Positions 1-5,574 of a stretch of 8,758 bases of DNA are shown piece by piece. Within the stretch, counting starts at the first letter, position 1. Each line of letters starts with the position of its first letter. The stretch is from contig JASLJW010000019.1 of the NCBI GenBank assembly GCA_030747885.1, positions 1-8,758 on the forward strand, given 5' to 3'. A program made the position numbers and the translations under genes. The notes beneath the pieces are model-generated. The model was given only the letters and a program-made list of their open reading frames with translations. It searched no databases and was not told the DNA's origin. The DNA comes from Candidatus Thalassarchaeaceae archaeon. Its GTDB lineage: Archaea; Thermoplasmatota; Poseidoniia; Poseidoniales; Thalassarchaeaceae.

Positions 1-240
1 CTCAGCTTCAAGCTGGAGAAGGGTGACTCAGTATACACCTGCGAGATTGCAACCAACGCTGACGGCGCTGACTGTCTGATTTCTCAGACCGGCGACTCTG
101 ATACCCAGTGGGAATCAGACGAGATTGTATACATCAAGGAAAACGGAGCTGACGTATGTACGTCTTCCTGTGACTTGAGTATCACAATCCAGTACAACGG
201 ACAGGTACTATCTGGTACAAACTCCGTAACTGTAGCTTAA
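1..240 (+). CDS. C-terminal fragment of archaellin / archaeal type IV pilin-like protein (5' truncated)
   Basis: The frame is open from base 1 to a TAA at 238-240, giving the last 79 residues of a protein that starts outside the window. The fragment is beta-rich and acidic. It has a 'DTQWESDEIVYIKENG' stretch (fragment residues 34-49), then 'DVCTSSCDLSITIQYNG' and a 'SGTNSVTVA' end. A 'W-x-x-D/G-E-x-I-x-I/L-x-E-N-G' block followed by a Thr/Val-rich last strand is the pattern I associate with C-terminal domains of archaeal archaellins and pilins, secreted filament subunits; this is recognition, not a search result. Four cysteines (14, 25, 53, 57) could form two disulfides. Codon choice differs from every other gene here: Asn AAC 4/4, Lys AAG 3/3, Tyr TAC 3/3, Asp GAC 7/8, which fits very high expression of a structural protein. 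The diagnostic hydrophobic N-terminus is not visible, so another secreted beta-sandwich protein remains possible. Confidence 0.6.
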   Translation, partial: LSFKLEKGDSVYTCEIATNADGADCLISQTGDSDTQWESDEIVYIKENGADVCTSSCDLSITIQYNGQVLSGTNSVTVA

Positions 241-288
241 GTCGGTAGTTCGCACTATCAATAGCCAAAATGGCACAGATTTGATCTT

Positions 289-352
289 GGTTCTTGGAAT
301 CGGCCACCTCAGTGGCCCTTTCCAGGAACCAAACCCTTTCTTTTTCTTATTC
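289..352 (+). terminator. Strong two-tier hairpin plus T-rich tail after the pilin-like gene
   Basis: An 11-bp outer stem (289-299 with 320-330, one G:T wobble) encloses a 2x2 internal loop and a perfect 6-bp inner stem (302-307 GGCCAC with 312-317 GTGGCC) with the loop CTCA. A C/T-rich run (CCCTTTCTTTTTCTTATTCTT, split here as 334-340 and 341-353) follows. It lies 49 nt after the + stop and 17 nt before the end of the convergent GT2 gene. Archaeal termination mainly needs the oligo-T. The extra stable stem suggests efficient termination or protection of the 3' end of an abundant mRNA. The T-tail favours the + strand; the minus side has no comparable tract. Confidence 0.75.
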
Positions 353-1561
353 TTCAATAAGGGATTTTCTTGATTCTATATCTTGTTCCCAGATGCGAAA
401 ATCAACACCCCTATACATTCCAATGTTCGCCACCAGCAATGTCCATTGAGCATCAACAAATGCCCTCAATATTCTACCCACACGGAAATTATTTCCTAAT
501 AATAGCATCATTAGCAATAATAAATCAATGAATAAAAGAGATGTGTGAACTGGTTGAGGAAATATATCCATAGCAACTGAATATATTGAATAGGACATAT
601 GACAAAGCATGAAAGCAATTGAAATTAAAACAAAAAACGGCATTCTAAGATGCGCCCATGATTCCATTCGTAAAATCATAGTAAACTTACGATCAATGGT
701 TGAAATTGATGATGTGGGATTTCGTGAAAACAAATGTACTAACCCATTCGCTCTACGTAATCTTCGCTTCTTTGCAGCATCACTAGTTGAAGGAAGATAT
801 TCGAAGAAATGAAGTTCAGGGTCCATGATTGAACGGCTTCCATTTCTATTAATCAGAATTGCAAGTTGTGAATCATCAGCATTGTATGTCTGGTCGATTT
901 GCTGACCTAATACCAATGAATTCCGATATGCTGCTAAAGACCCTTCAAATATTGGAGATGATGAAATCGCACTTTCTCCAATTCTAAGATCATGATAGAA
1001 TGATCTGTATGTTTTTTCATTAACAAAATGTTCCGAATTTGAATTTCCAAGGATTTTTTGAGTCCCACAAACTGCACCAATTCTTTGATCTGAAAACCAT
1101 CTACCTATTCTTTTCAAAGCCCCAGGCGCCAATAGAGCATCTGCATCCGTAATGACGAATACATCTGTATTCAGCGGTTCCATTAGTAGGCGGTTAATTG
1201 CAGCAGATTTTCCGCGATGTGATGGCATTTGGATTGATCTGACATTTAGTTCAGGAGATTGAATAGATTTCCAATGGCTAAAAATTTCCATAGTGGAATC
1301 TGAAGAATGTGAATCAATAACTAGTATTTCCATCCTATCTTTTGGATAATCCTGCTTTACCAAATCATCTAATTTAGCACTCAAAACCATCTCTTCATTC
1401 CAAACTGGAACAACGATAGTCAATGAGGGGAAGTCAACGGATTCCCGAGGTATTTCTAATGGCCTTTTAGAATATTTTTTCATACGTATCCAAAAGAAAA
1501 CAAACGGACTAATTCCAATAATTGCTGCAGACACCTGAACAAGGGCAAGGATGTCTAGCAT
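347..1561 (-). CDS. Membrane-anchored family 2 glycosyltransferase
   Basis: This 404-aa protein probably moves a sugar from a nucleotide-sugar donor to a lipid-linked or growing surface glycan at the inner face of the membrane. It has an N-terminal membrane segment (about residues 4-25) and a GT-A domain (about 45-275) opening with 'LTIVVPVWNEE' (48-57). The DXD metal/nucleotide motif is 'TDAD' (138-141). An acceptor-site region 'FEGSLAAYR' (205-213) is followed by D229-D230, the likely catalytic acid position. Two C-terminal membrane segments lie at about 308-330 and 341-357, and the protein ends in the 'RGVDFRIWE' type seen in GT2 synthases. Where processive synthases carry Q/RxxRW it has 'RRLRRANG' (266-273), so long-polymer synthesis is doubtful. 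The ATG at 1561 is preceded by GGAG five nt upstream. It diverges from the GT4 gene across 86 bp. Donor and acceptor cannot be read from sequence. Confidence 0.88.
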   Translation of the reverse strand: MLDILALVQVSAAIIGISPFVFFWIRMKKYSKRPLEIPRESVDFPSLTIVVPVWNEEMVLSAKLDDLVKQDYPKDRMEILVIDSHSSDSTMEIFSHWKSIQSPELNVRSIQMPSHRGKSAAINRLLMEPLNTDVFVITDADALLAPGALKRIGRWFSDQRIGAVCGTQKILGNSNSEHFVNEKTYRSFYHDLRIGESAISSSPIFEGSLAAYRNSLVLGQQIDQTYNADDSQLAILINRNGSRSIMDPELHFFEYLPSTSDAAKKRRLRRANGLVHLFSRNPTSSISTIDRKFTMILRMESWAHLRMPFFVLISIAFMLCHMSYSIYSVAMDIFPQPVHTSLLFIDLLLLMMLLLGNNFRVGRILRAFVDAQWTLLVANIGMYRGVDFRIWEQDIESRKSLIEE

Positions 1562-1647
1562 TTTACTCCGTTAGAACTCAAGGTTTTGATTCCTCATGTT
1601 GATTCAATACCTAAACATACGATTTCCCCAATCACTTTGATACGACA
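1562..1647. promoter_or_regulatory. Divergent intergenic region between two glycosyltransferase genes
   Basis: This 86-bp A/T-rich gap must hold start signals for both divergent genes. The minus gene has GGAG at 1567-1570, a usable Shine-Dalgarno core. The plus gene has no obvious ribosome binding site. A weak A/T-rich element AAACATAC (1613-1620), about 28-35 nt before the ATG, could be its TATA box, giving an almost leaderless transcript. The box assignment is tentative. Confidence 0.35.
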
Positions 1648-2697
1648 ATGTGTGCGATGGGTGTGGAGAGGAAGGTCCTGCATGTTGGCCCGGCTCTAAC
1701 TAGAGGTGGGATGGGGAGAACAATACAACGTCTTAATGAAAATCCACCGGATGGTTGGGGCACAGACATTCTCACAACTCATGCTGACGGTGGAGTAATT
1801 GCAATTCTCCGTGCATGGAATCGAGCAAAGAGGATGCTTTCTACCAAACTATCTGAAAAACCGGATTTAGTGCATATCCATACTGCAACTAGAGCATCGT
1901 GGTTTCGAAAAAGAAAAATTATCCGTAAAGCTCGACGTTTTGGAATCCCAGTAGTTGTCCATTTGCATTCAGGTTCATTCGATAGTTTTGGAAAAGGATG
2001 GATCGGAAAAGATATCTCGAAAGTTCTCAGTTTGAAAGGCGTATATCCCATTGTATTAACTGAATATTGGAAAAAATGGTTACAACCAAAGACATCTAAC
2101 AACGTTAGAATTATTCCAAACCCATATCGTTACGGATTGTCTCCAACACCACCTGAAGAAAGGGATATGAATTTACTATTGATGGTTGGACGCCCCAGTT
2201 CCATCAAAGGTCATTCATTGGCAATTGATGCAATTCAAGAACTTAGAAATGAAGGTCAGGATATTTGCCTTCATTTAGCTGGAACTTCACAAAATGATTT
2301 GCCAAAAAAAAATCGATCAGCAGATGGAGTTGTTGCTAATGGATGGATTGAAGATAATGAATTGGATGTGCTAATCAATAAAGCAGGATTTCTATTGATG
2401 CCATCGAAGCACGAAGGAATGCCATTAGCCCTCTTAGATGGTTTAGCTACAGGACTACCAGCGATTGTCTCCTCTACATGTTCATCTTTCATCGAAGAAG
2501 GAGGGATTGTAATTGAAGAAAGAACTGTAGATGCTTGGAAGAAGGGGATTAAAAATCAGATAAATAATCGTGAAAAATGGGAAAAAATGGTCATAAATGC
2601 TCCAAACGATGTTGTAGGTTTAGATTCCGAAACAGACAAATTAAGATGGGGAAAGGTGTATGATGAAATTATAGAGATTCATTCAAAGATTCGTTAA
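1648..2697 (+). CDS. GT-B fold glycosyltransferase, family 4-like
   Basis: This 349-aa soluble retaining-type glycosyltransferase has two Rossmann domains. The N-terminal acceptor domain opens with 'VLHVGPALTRGGMGR' (10-24), the usual glycine-rich loop of GT4 enzymes. 'PDLVHIHTA' (72-80) and 'GIPVVVHLHSGSF' (99-111) follow, then the linker 'RIIPNPY' (154-160). The C-terminal donor domain has 'GRPSSIKG' (181-188, matching GRLxxxKG) and 'PSKHEGMPLALLDGLATG' (252-269). The nucleotide-sugar EX7E motif appears as E256-x7-D264, a conservative but unusual change at the second acid. No membrane segment or signal peptide is evident, so it likely acts on lipid-linked glycan at the cytoplasmic membrane face. 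ATG 1657 (residue 4) is an alternative start. It diverges from the GT2 gene, and its last 29 bp overlap the convergent glycosyltransferase. The specific sugar is unknown. Confidence 0.88.
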   Translation: MCAMGVERKVLHVGPALTRGGMGRTIQRLNENPPDGWGTDILTTHADGGVIAILRAWNRAKRMLSTKLSEKPDLVHIHTATRASWFRKRKIIRKARRFGIPVVVHLHSGSFDSFGKGWIGKDISKVLSLKGVYPIVLTEYWKKWLQPKTSNNVRIIPNPYRYGLSPTPPEERDMNLLLMVGRPSSIKGHSLAIDAIQELRNEGQDICLHLAGTSQNDLPKKNRSADGVVANGWIEDNELDVLINKAGFLLMPSKHEGMPLALLDGLATGLPAIVSSTCSSFIEEGGIVIEERTVDAWKKGIKNQINNREKWEKMVINAPNDVVGLDSETDKLRWGKVYDEIIEIHSKIR

Positions 2698-3697
2698 TCA
2701 GTTTCTCTAAATCAGATACGCATACCGACCAATCACGATTTTTTCTCGCCCAAATTCGTGCTGTTTCTCCACGTCTTCTAATCTCACTAATTTCACATTC
2801 TAACAATTCATTGATTGCAGAGTAGAATGCCTCATCATCACCTAATGGGACCAATGTTAACCACTCCTCATCTTCAAATTCTGAAACTCCCGAAACGTCT
2901 GAACAAACAACACACAATCCAGCAGCAGCATATTCGCTAACTTTCAGGGGAGATGCCCCCCTCCATTCCGGTCTGTCAGGTAAATGCAATAATCCAATAT
3001 CTGCTTCTGATAAAATCATTGGAATTTGATCTGAAGGCAGGGCGTCATCCACTCGAGCACCTAACGACTTCAGTTGATTTACTGCATTACCTGATCCAAT
3101 GAATCGAATATCTAAGCCCATACTAACCAATCTATGTAATTCTCGAACTTTAGATATAGAACCATGATGAACTAGAACTGGTGATTTTCTTTCTGAACGA
3201 TCGATCTCAAAGGAGGAACAATCCACACCACCAGGAACTATAACAAAAGGAATTTCAGCAGTTGAATCAATATGATGATTTGATTTTACTGCGGCCCCAA
3301 TTGATTGATTTCGAGCAATTTTCCAAGCTTTTCGATATTGCATTCGTTGTATATATCCCGCAATTCCTCGACTTGTAGGGGGGCTTCTATCCATCATTAT
3401 CCAAGGAATTGATTTGGCTTTTAATTCACGATATGCCCCCTCCACTGCAGTCCATTCTACAATTGCAATTTCGGGTAATGGGGTGTTTTGAATATTTTTT
3501 CGGATACTTTTTGTGAAAGATCGATGCCCTAGTCCCAATTTTCTTGAACGATTCACAACAACATCCGCAGAGACTGATGGCGCCATCCATGAGATAGAAT
3601 GATTTTGATTTTCAAGTGCATTTGAAATCCCTAATCTTGATGTTCGAGTAAGATCTTTTTCAAGATCACGATGGGTGATCCATAGGATCATTGCCAT
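2669..3697 (-). CDS. GT-B fold glycosyltransferase (group 1-like), last gene after BolA and glutaredoxin
   Basis: I take this as 342 aa starting at ATG 3697 ('MAMILWITHRD'). The upstream in-frame ATG at 3751 would overlap the glutaredoxin gene by 44 bp. The 3697 start lies 10 nt after the glutaredoxin stop, with GTGAT, complementary to the 16S tail, 3 nt before it. The donor half is recognisable: 'VPGGVDCSSF' (154-163), 'VHHGSISKVRELHRLV' (176-191), 'SEADIGLLHLP' (230-240) and 'SPLKVSEYAAAGLCVVCSDVSG' in two halves at 249-258 and 259-270. In the last block E255 is in the place of a GT4 donor-binding acid. The N-terminal half is divergent. No membrane span is seen, and Trp and Cys are spread through it. 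It probably adds a sugar to a surface glycan, but neither donor nor acceptor is evident. Its position downstream of Fe-S genes looks like transcriptional read-through rather than shared function. Confidence 0.82.
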   Translation of the reverse strand: MAMILWITHRDLEKDLTRTSRLGISNALENQNHSISWMAPSVSADVVVNRSRKLGLGHRSFTKSIRKNIQNTPLPEIAIVEWTAVEGAYRELKAKSIPWIMMDRSPPTSRGIAGYIQRMQYRKAWKIARNQSIGAAVKSNHHIDSTAEIPFVIVPGGVDCSSFEIDRSERKSPVLVHHGSISKVRELHRLVSMGLDIRFIGSGNAVNQLKSLGARVDDALPSDQIPMILSEADIGLLHLPDRPEWRGASPLKVSEYAAAGLCVVCSDVSGVSEFEDEEWLTLVPLGDDEAFYSAINELLECEISEIRRRGETARIWARKNRDWSVCVSDLEKLINESLNESL

Positions 3698-3707
3698 ATT
3701 ATCACAA

Positions 3708-4070
3708 TCAGGAATCTTGTGTCCAATCTCCAGGCATTCCTCGAGATTCACGTGCTTCAGATATCATCGATTTTAATTCCCCACTCTGGAGCATCTCTAA
3801 AGCAATATCTGAACCACCAATAAGTTCGCCACCTACGAAGACCTGGGGCATGGTTGGAAAATCAGACCACTGGCAAACAGATGGAATCGCAATACGATCT
3901 GTTAGAATATTTACAGAGGCATATGGATGTGCTAACTGATTTAGAACCTGAGCTGCTCGATTTGAAAAACCACACTGTGGCGCCTCCGGTGTTCCTTTCA
4001 TGAACAATACAATGAGATGTTCGTCAACGATTGCTTGTAATTCATCAGGTGTCCAATTAAATTCTGTCAT
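3708..4070 (-). CDS. grxD: Monothiol (CGFS) glutaredoxin, Grx4 type
   Basis: This is a 120-aa class II monothiol glutaredoxin of usual single-domain length. Family members bind a glutathione-ligated [2Fe-2S] cluster as homodimers, or as heterodimers with BolA, and pass clusters to apo-proteins; dithiol-type reductase activity is not expected. Visible hallmarks are 'LFMKGTPEAPQCGFS' (22-36) with active Cys33, the conserved Lys25 that contacts glutathione, 'TMPQVFVGG' (73-81) with the cis-Pro75, and 'GGSDI' (85-89) of the glutathione pocket. Cys66 lies in the region 'IPSVCQWSD'. I chose ATG 4070 rather than the in-frame ATG at 4130. It sits 4 nt after the BolA stop with a well-placed GGAG 7 nt upstream; the longer form would add 20 residues inside the BolA reading region and matches no family feature. 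Close coupling to BolA supports the pairing. Confidence 0.95.
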   Translation of the reverse strand: MTEFNWTPDELQAIVDEHLIVLFMKGTPEAPQCGFSNRAAQVLNQLAHPYASVNILTDRIAIPSVCQWSDFPTMPQVFVGGELIGGSDIALEMLQSGELKSMISEARESRGMPGDWTQDS

Positions 4071-4074
4071 ATTT

Positions 4075-4398
4075 TCACTCCTTTTCTGGTCTCCGGATAT
4101 GCACTCCGAAAAAGGGACTATCGTCCCCATGGGGGTGGAAGGTTGTGTCTCCTGCTTGTGCAGCTTGTTCAGGAGTCATGCATTTTAGATCCAATGCATG
4201 AACATCACCTGAGGAAATGTGTGGTTTGAAATGATTCAAAATAGGTTTCTGTCGTTGTAATGGCCTCATTCCATCAAACGAAATAGAAATCACACGAACA
4301 TGAAAATGGTCTCCTGTTCCATTTAGGTCAACTACTTCTACTTCAGCATCTGGAACTACTTCCAACACCTGTGAAGTCACCCAATCAGCAGACACCAT
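4075..4398 (-). CDS. bolA: BolA family protein, partner of the CGFS glutaredoxin
   Basis: This 107-aa protein has a BolA/KH-like alpha-beta core and a short extra tail. BolA proteins join monothiol glutaredoxins in [2Fe-2S] heterodimers and act in cluster delivery or iron/redox regulation; in bacteria some also affect transcription. The core shows 'VEVVDLNGTGDHFHVRVIS' (20-38) with His31 and His33 in the cluster-loop region, 'FDGMRPLQRQK' (41-51, the variable R-H-x-x-V position), and 'GDVHALDLKCMTPEQ' (64-78) with the near-invariant 'HAL' histidine at 67. A His-rich tail, 'TTFHPHGDDSPFFGVHIRR' (85-103), goes beyond the minimal fold and could add metal ligands. It is the first gene of the minus-strand set. 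Its stop lies 4 nt before the glutaredoxin ATG, and its last codons hold that gene's ribosome binding site. The start at 4398 fits the domain length. Confidence 0.93.
   Translation of the reverse strand: MVSADWVTSQVLEVVPDAEVEVVDLNGTGDHFHVRVISISFDGMRPLQRQKPILNHFKPHISSGDVHALDLKCMTPEQAAQAGDTTFHPHGDDSPFFGVHIRRPEKE
4078..4081 (-). promoter_or_regulatory. Ribosome binding site of the glutaredoxin gene, inside the BolA 3' end
   Basis: On the minus strand the BolA gene ends AAAAGGAGTGA, followed by AAAT and the glutaredoxin ATG at 4070. GGAG lies 7 nt before the start codon and is encoded by the last BolA codons. This fixes the glutaredoxin start and implies translational coupling of the two genes. 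Confidence 0.8.
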
Positions 4399-4434
4399 GG
4401 TTTCCGCTAAATGTGGTTCAATTTCAATGCTCGC

Positions 4435-4442
4435 AATTTATT
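4435..4442 (-). promoter_or_regulatory. Candidate TATA box for the BolA-glutaredoxin-glycosyltransferase set
   Basis: AATAAATT on the minus strand is centred about 41 nt before the BolA ATG. With archaeal spacing of about 25 nt to the start site this leaves a leader of about 15 nt. It sits just after the T8 terminator of rpe in a 63-bp gap, so the downstream set probably has its own promoter. A/T-rich background makes this only suggestive. Confidence 0.4.
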
Positions 4443-4453
4443 GATAATTTTTC

Positions 4454-4461
4454 AAAAAAAA
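4454..4461 (-). terminator. Oligo-T terminator after rpe
   Basis: Eight consecutive T residues on the minus strand begin directly after the rpe stop codon (TAA at 4462-4464), within TTTTTTTTGAAAAATTATC. Archaeal RNA polymerase terminates at such oligo-U runs without a hairpin. It separates rpe from the BolA set. Confidence 0.65.
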
Positions 4462-5142
4462 TTAGTTGTTAATTGCAGATATGATTTCATCTAAGTTTTC
4501 AGAAATTGTACCCTTGTTGTTAATTAAACCACTTCCTACAACAGCAATATCAATTCCCCAATTTGCAACTAAATTTGCATTATGTGATTTGATTCCTCCA
4601 TCAATCATCAATAATGTCTCTCTACCACCGTTGGCTTTCTGCTTGTCTATAGCCGAACGAAAAGTTCTCACCTTTTCTTCAACCTCTGGCATGAATGATT
4701 GACCCCCTTTTCCTGGAACTACAGACATTACCAAAACCAAATCTAAGTCTGATAAATAAGGAAGAATTGTTGATGTATCTGTATCGGGATTCAATACTAA
4801 ACCTGCCTTAACCCCTGATGAATGAAGGTTAGAAATTAGAGCACCGGGATCTTCGATTGCTTCGATGTGGGCTATTACCAAATCTACTCCTGCATCTACA
4901 TATTGTTTCCATGTTTCTTCAGCATTGGTGACCATAAGATGACAATCTAGGAAAATTTCTGGCCCTACTCGTTCACGTATACTTCGTATTAGAGCTGGGC
5001 CAAAAGTGATGGTTCGATTTACAACCCAATTTCCATCCATTACATCTAGATGAATCCAATCAATTCCAGCATTAATTGCAGAGTCAATAGTTTCCCCCAA
5101 TCGAGTGAAATCAGCAGTAAGAATACTGGGTGTTATCCTCAT
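4462..5142 (-). CDS. rpe: Ribulose-phosphate 3-epimerase
   Basis: This 226-aa TIM-barrel enzyme interconverts D-ribulose 5-phosphate and D-xylulose 5-phosphate in the non-oxidative pentose phosphate pathway (cytoplasm, metal-dependent). Family marks in order are 'ITPSILTADF' (3-12), 'IHLDVMDGNW' (30-39) with ligands His31 and Asp33, 'DCHLMV' (66-71) with His68, 'VMSVVPGKGGQSFMPE' (138-153), 'MIDGGI' (179-184) with the second acid/base Asp181, and the phosphate loop 'VVGSGLI' (201-207). Length is normal. Two points are unusual: the first active-site loop reads 'DGNWVVNRTITFGP' (36-49), two residues longer than the common DGHFVPNxTFGP and lacking its proline, and the mobile loop has Lys in 'PGKGGQ' where Phe is usual. 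Related epimerases such as allulose-6-phosphate epimerase cannot be fully excluded. The ATG at 5142 has GGAGAG (5151-5156) 8 nt upstream. It diverges from the thioredoxin gene. Confidence 0.93.
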   Translation of the reverse strand: MRITPSILTADFTRLGETIDSAINAGIDWIHLDVMDGNWVVNRTITFGPALIRSIRERVGPEIFLDCHLMVTNAEETWKQYVDAGVDLVIAHIEAIEDPGALISNLHSSGVKAGLVLNPDTDTSTILPYLSDLDLVLVMSVVPGKGGQSFMPEVEEKVRTFRSAIDKQKANGGRETLLMIDGGIKSHNANLVANWGIDIAVVGSGLINNKGTISENLDEIISAINN

Positions 5143-5191
5143 ATTTTCATCTCTCCGAACAAGGCGGGGTTCATTTCCCTTGCGTGAATAC

Positions 5192-5199
5192 TGTTTATG
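5192..5199. promoter_or_regulatory. Possible shared TATA-like element between rpe and thioredoxin
   Basis: TGTTTATG on the plus strand (CATAAACA on the minus) is the best A/T-rich box in the 112-bp divergent gap. It lies within a few bases of the midpoint between the two start codons (5142 and 5255). Read either way it would give leaders of roughly 25-35 nt, enough for the clear ribosome binding sites on both sides. Two separate weaker boxes are equally possible. Confidence 0.35.
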
Positions 5200-5244
5200 C
5201 TAATGGCCATATGTTGATAGACATCTAAGAAATACGAACGATGC

Positions 5245-5251
5245 AGGTGAT
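5245..5251 (+). promoter_or_regulatory. Thioredoxin ribosome binding site
   Basis: AGGTGAT matches seven consecutive bases of the complement of the conserved archaeal 16S rRNA 3' tail (AGGAGGTGAT) and ends 3 nt before the ATG. This selects 5255 as the start over the out-of-frame ATG at 5241. Confidence 0.75.
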
Positions 5252-5254
5252 AGC

Positions 5255-5572
5255 ATGGGACAGATTGTAGATGCCGGAGATTCGGATTTTGATGTAGTGA
5301 CTAAGAGTGCTGAATGGGTATTGGTTGATTTTTGGGCACCGTGGTGTGGGCCTTGCAAAGCAATTGCTCCTGTTCTCAAATCAATCGCTGATGAAAGAGA
5401 CATTACTATTGCAAAAGTGAATGTAGACAATCATCCTGCAGTTGCAGGACGATTTGGTGTAAGAGGAATTCCTAACTTGATTCTCTTCCACAACGGAGAA
5501 CCTGTAGACAACCAAACAGGAGCTCTGCCAAAGGCTGGAATGGATGATTGGTTAAATCGCAATATGGGATGA
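5255..5572 (+). CDS. trxA: Thioredoxin
   Basis: This 105-aa single-domain thioredoxin is the usual length, with no signal peptide, so it is cytoplasmic. It reduces protein disulfides using electrons from a thioredoxin reductase, which is not in this window. The sequence has 'VLVDFWAPWCGPCKAIAPVL' (22-41) with the redox pair Cys31/Cys34 in the classical WCGPC site and buried Asp25. 'VNVDNHPAVAGRFGVRGIPN' (55-74) carries the cis-Pro73, with Asn where Thr is most common, and 'LILFHNGEPVDNQTGA' (75-90) includes the terminal strand turn. The start has an excellent ribosome binding site. The gene diverges from rpe, and its stop is 2 bp from the stop of the convergent ATPase gene. The full WCGPC site separates it from glutaredoxin-like archaeal redoxins. 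Confidence 0.95.
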   Translation: MGQIVDAGDSDFDVVTKSAEWVLVDFWAPWCGPCKAIAPVLKSIADERDITIAKVNVDNHPAVAGRFGVRGIPNLILFHNGEPVDNQTGALPKAGMDDWLNRNMG

Positions 5573-5574
5573 AA

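Noticed and set aside
264..274. Small hairpin GCCA-AAA-TGGC upstream of the main terminator
   Set aside because: A four-pair stem with a three-base loop is too weak to call, and the strong hairpin at 289-330 explains termination.
609..812. Plus-strand open frame opposite the GT2 gene
   Set aside because: It is antisense to the GT2 membrane and C-terminal coding region, short, and without recognisable features.
1779..2102. Minus-strand open frame of 107 codons
   Set aside because: It lies wholly inside the well-supported GT4 gene, shows no family motif, and has no start signals.
3698..3751. Longer N-terminus for the minus-strand glycosyltransferase (ATG 3751)
   Set aside because: The 18 extra residues would come from DNA encoding the glutaredoxin C-terminus in another frame, and the natural 'ILWITH' beta-strand start follows the ATG at 3697.
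4071..4130. Longer N-terminus for glutaredoxin (ATG 4130)
   Set aside because: It overlaps BolA by about 56 bp and adds 20 residues outside the fold, while ATG 4070 has GGAG at ideal spacing.
4110..4140. Inverted repeat around GGGACTATCGTCCC
   Set aside because: It lies inside the BolA tail codons, the stem is short, and no T-run follows on either strand, so a terminator or operator is not supported.
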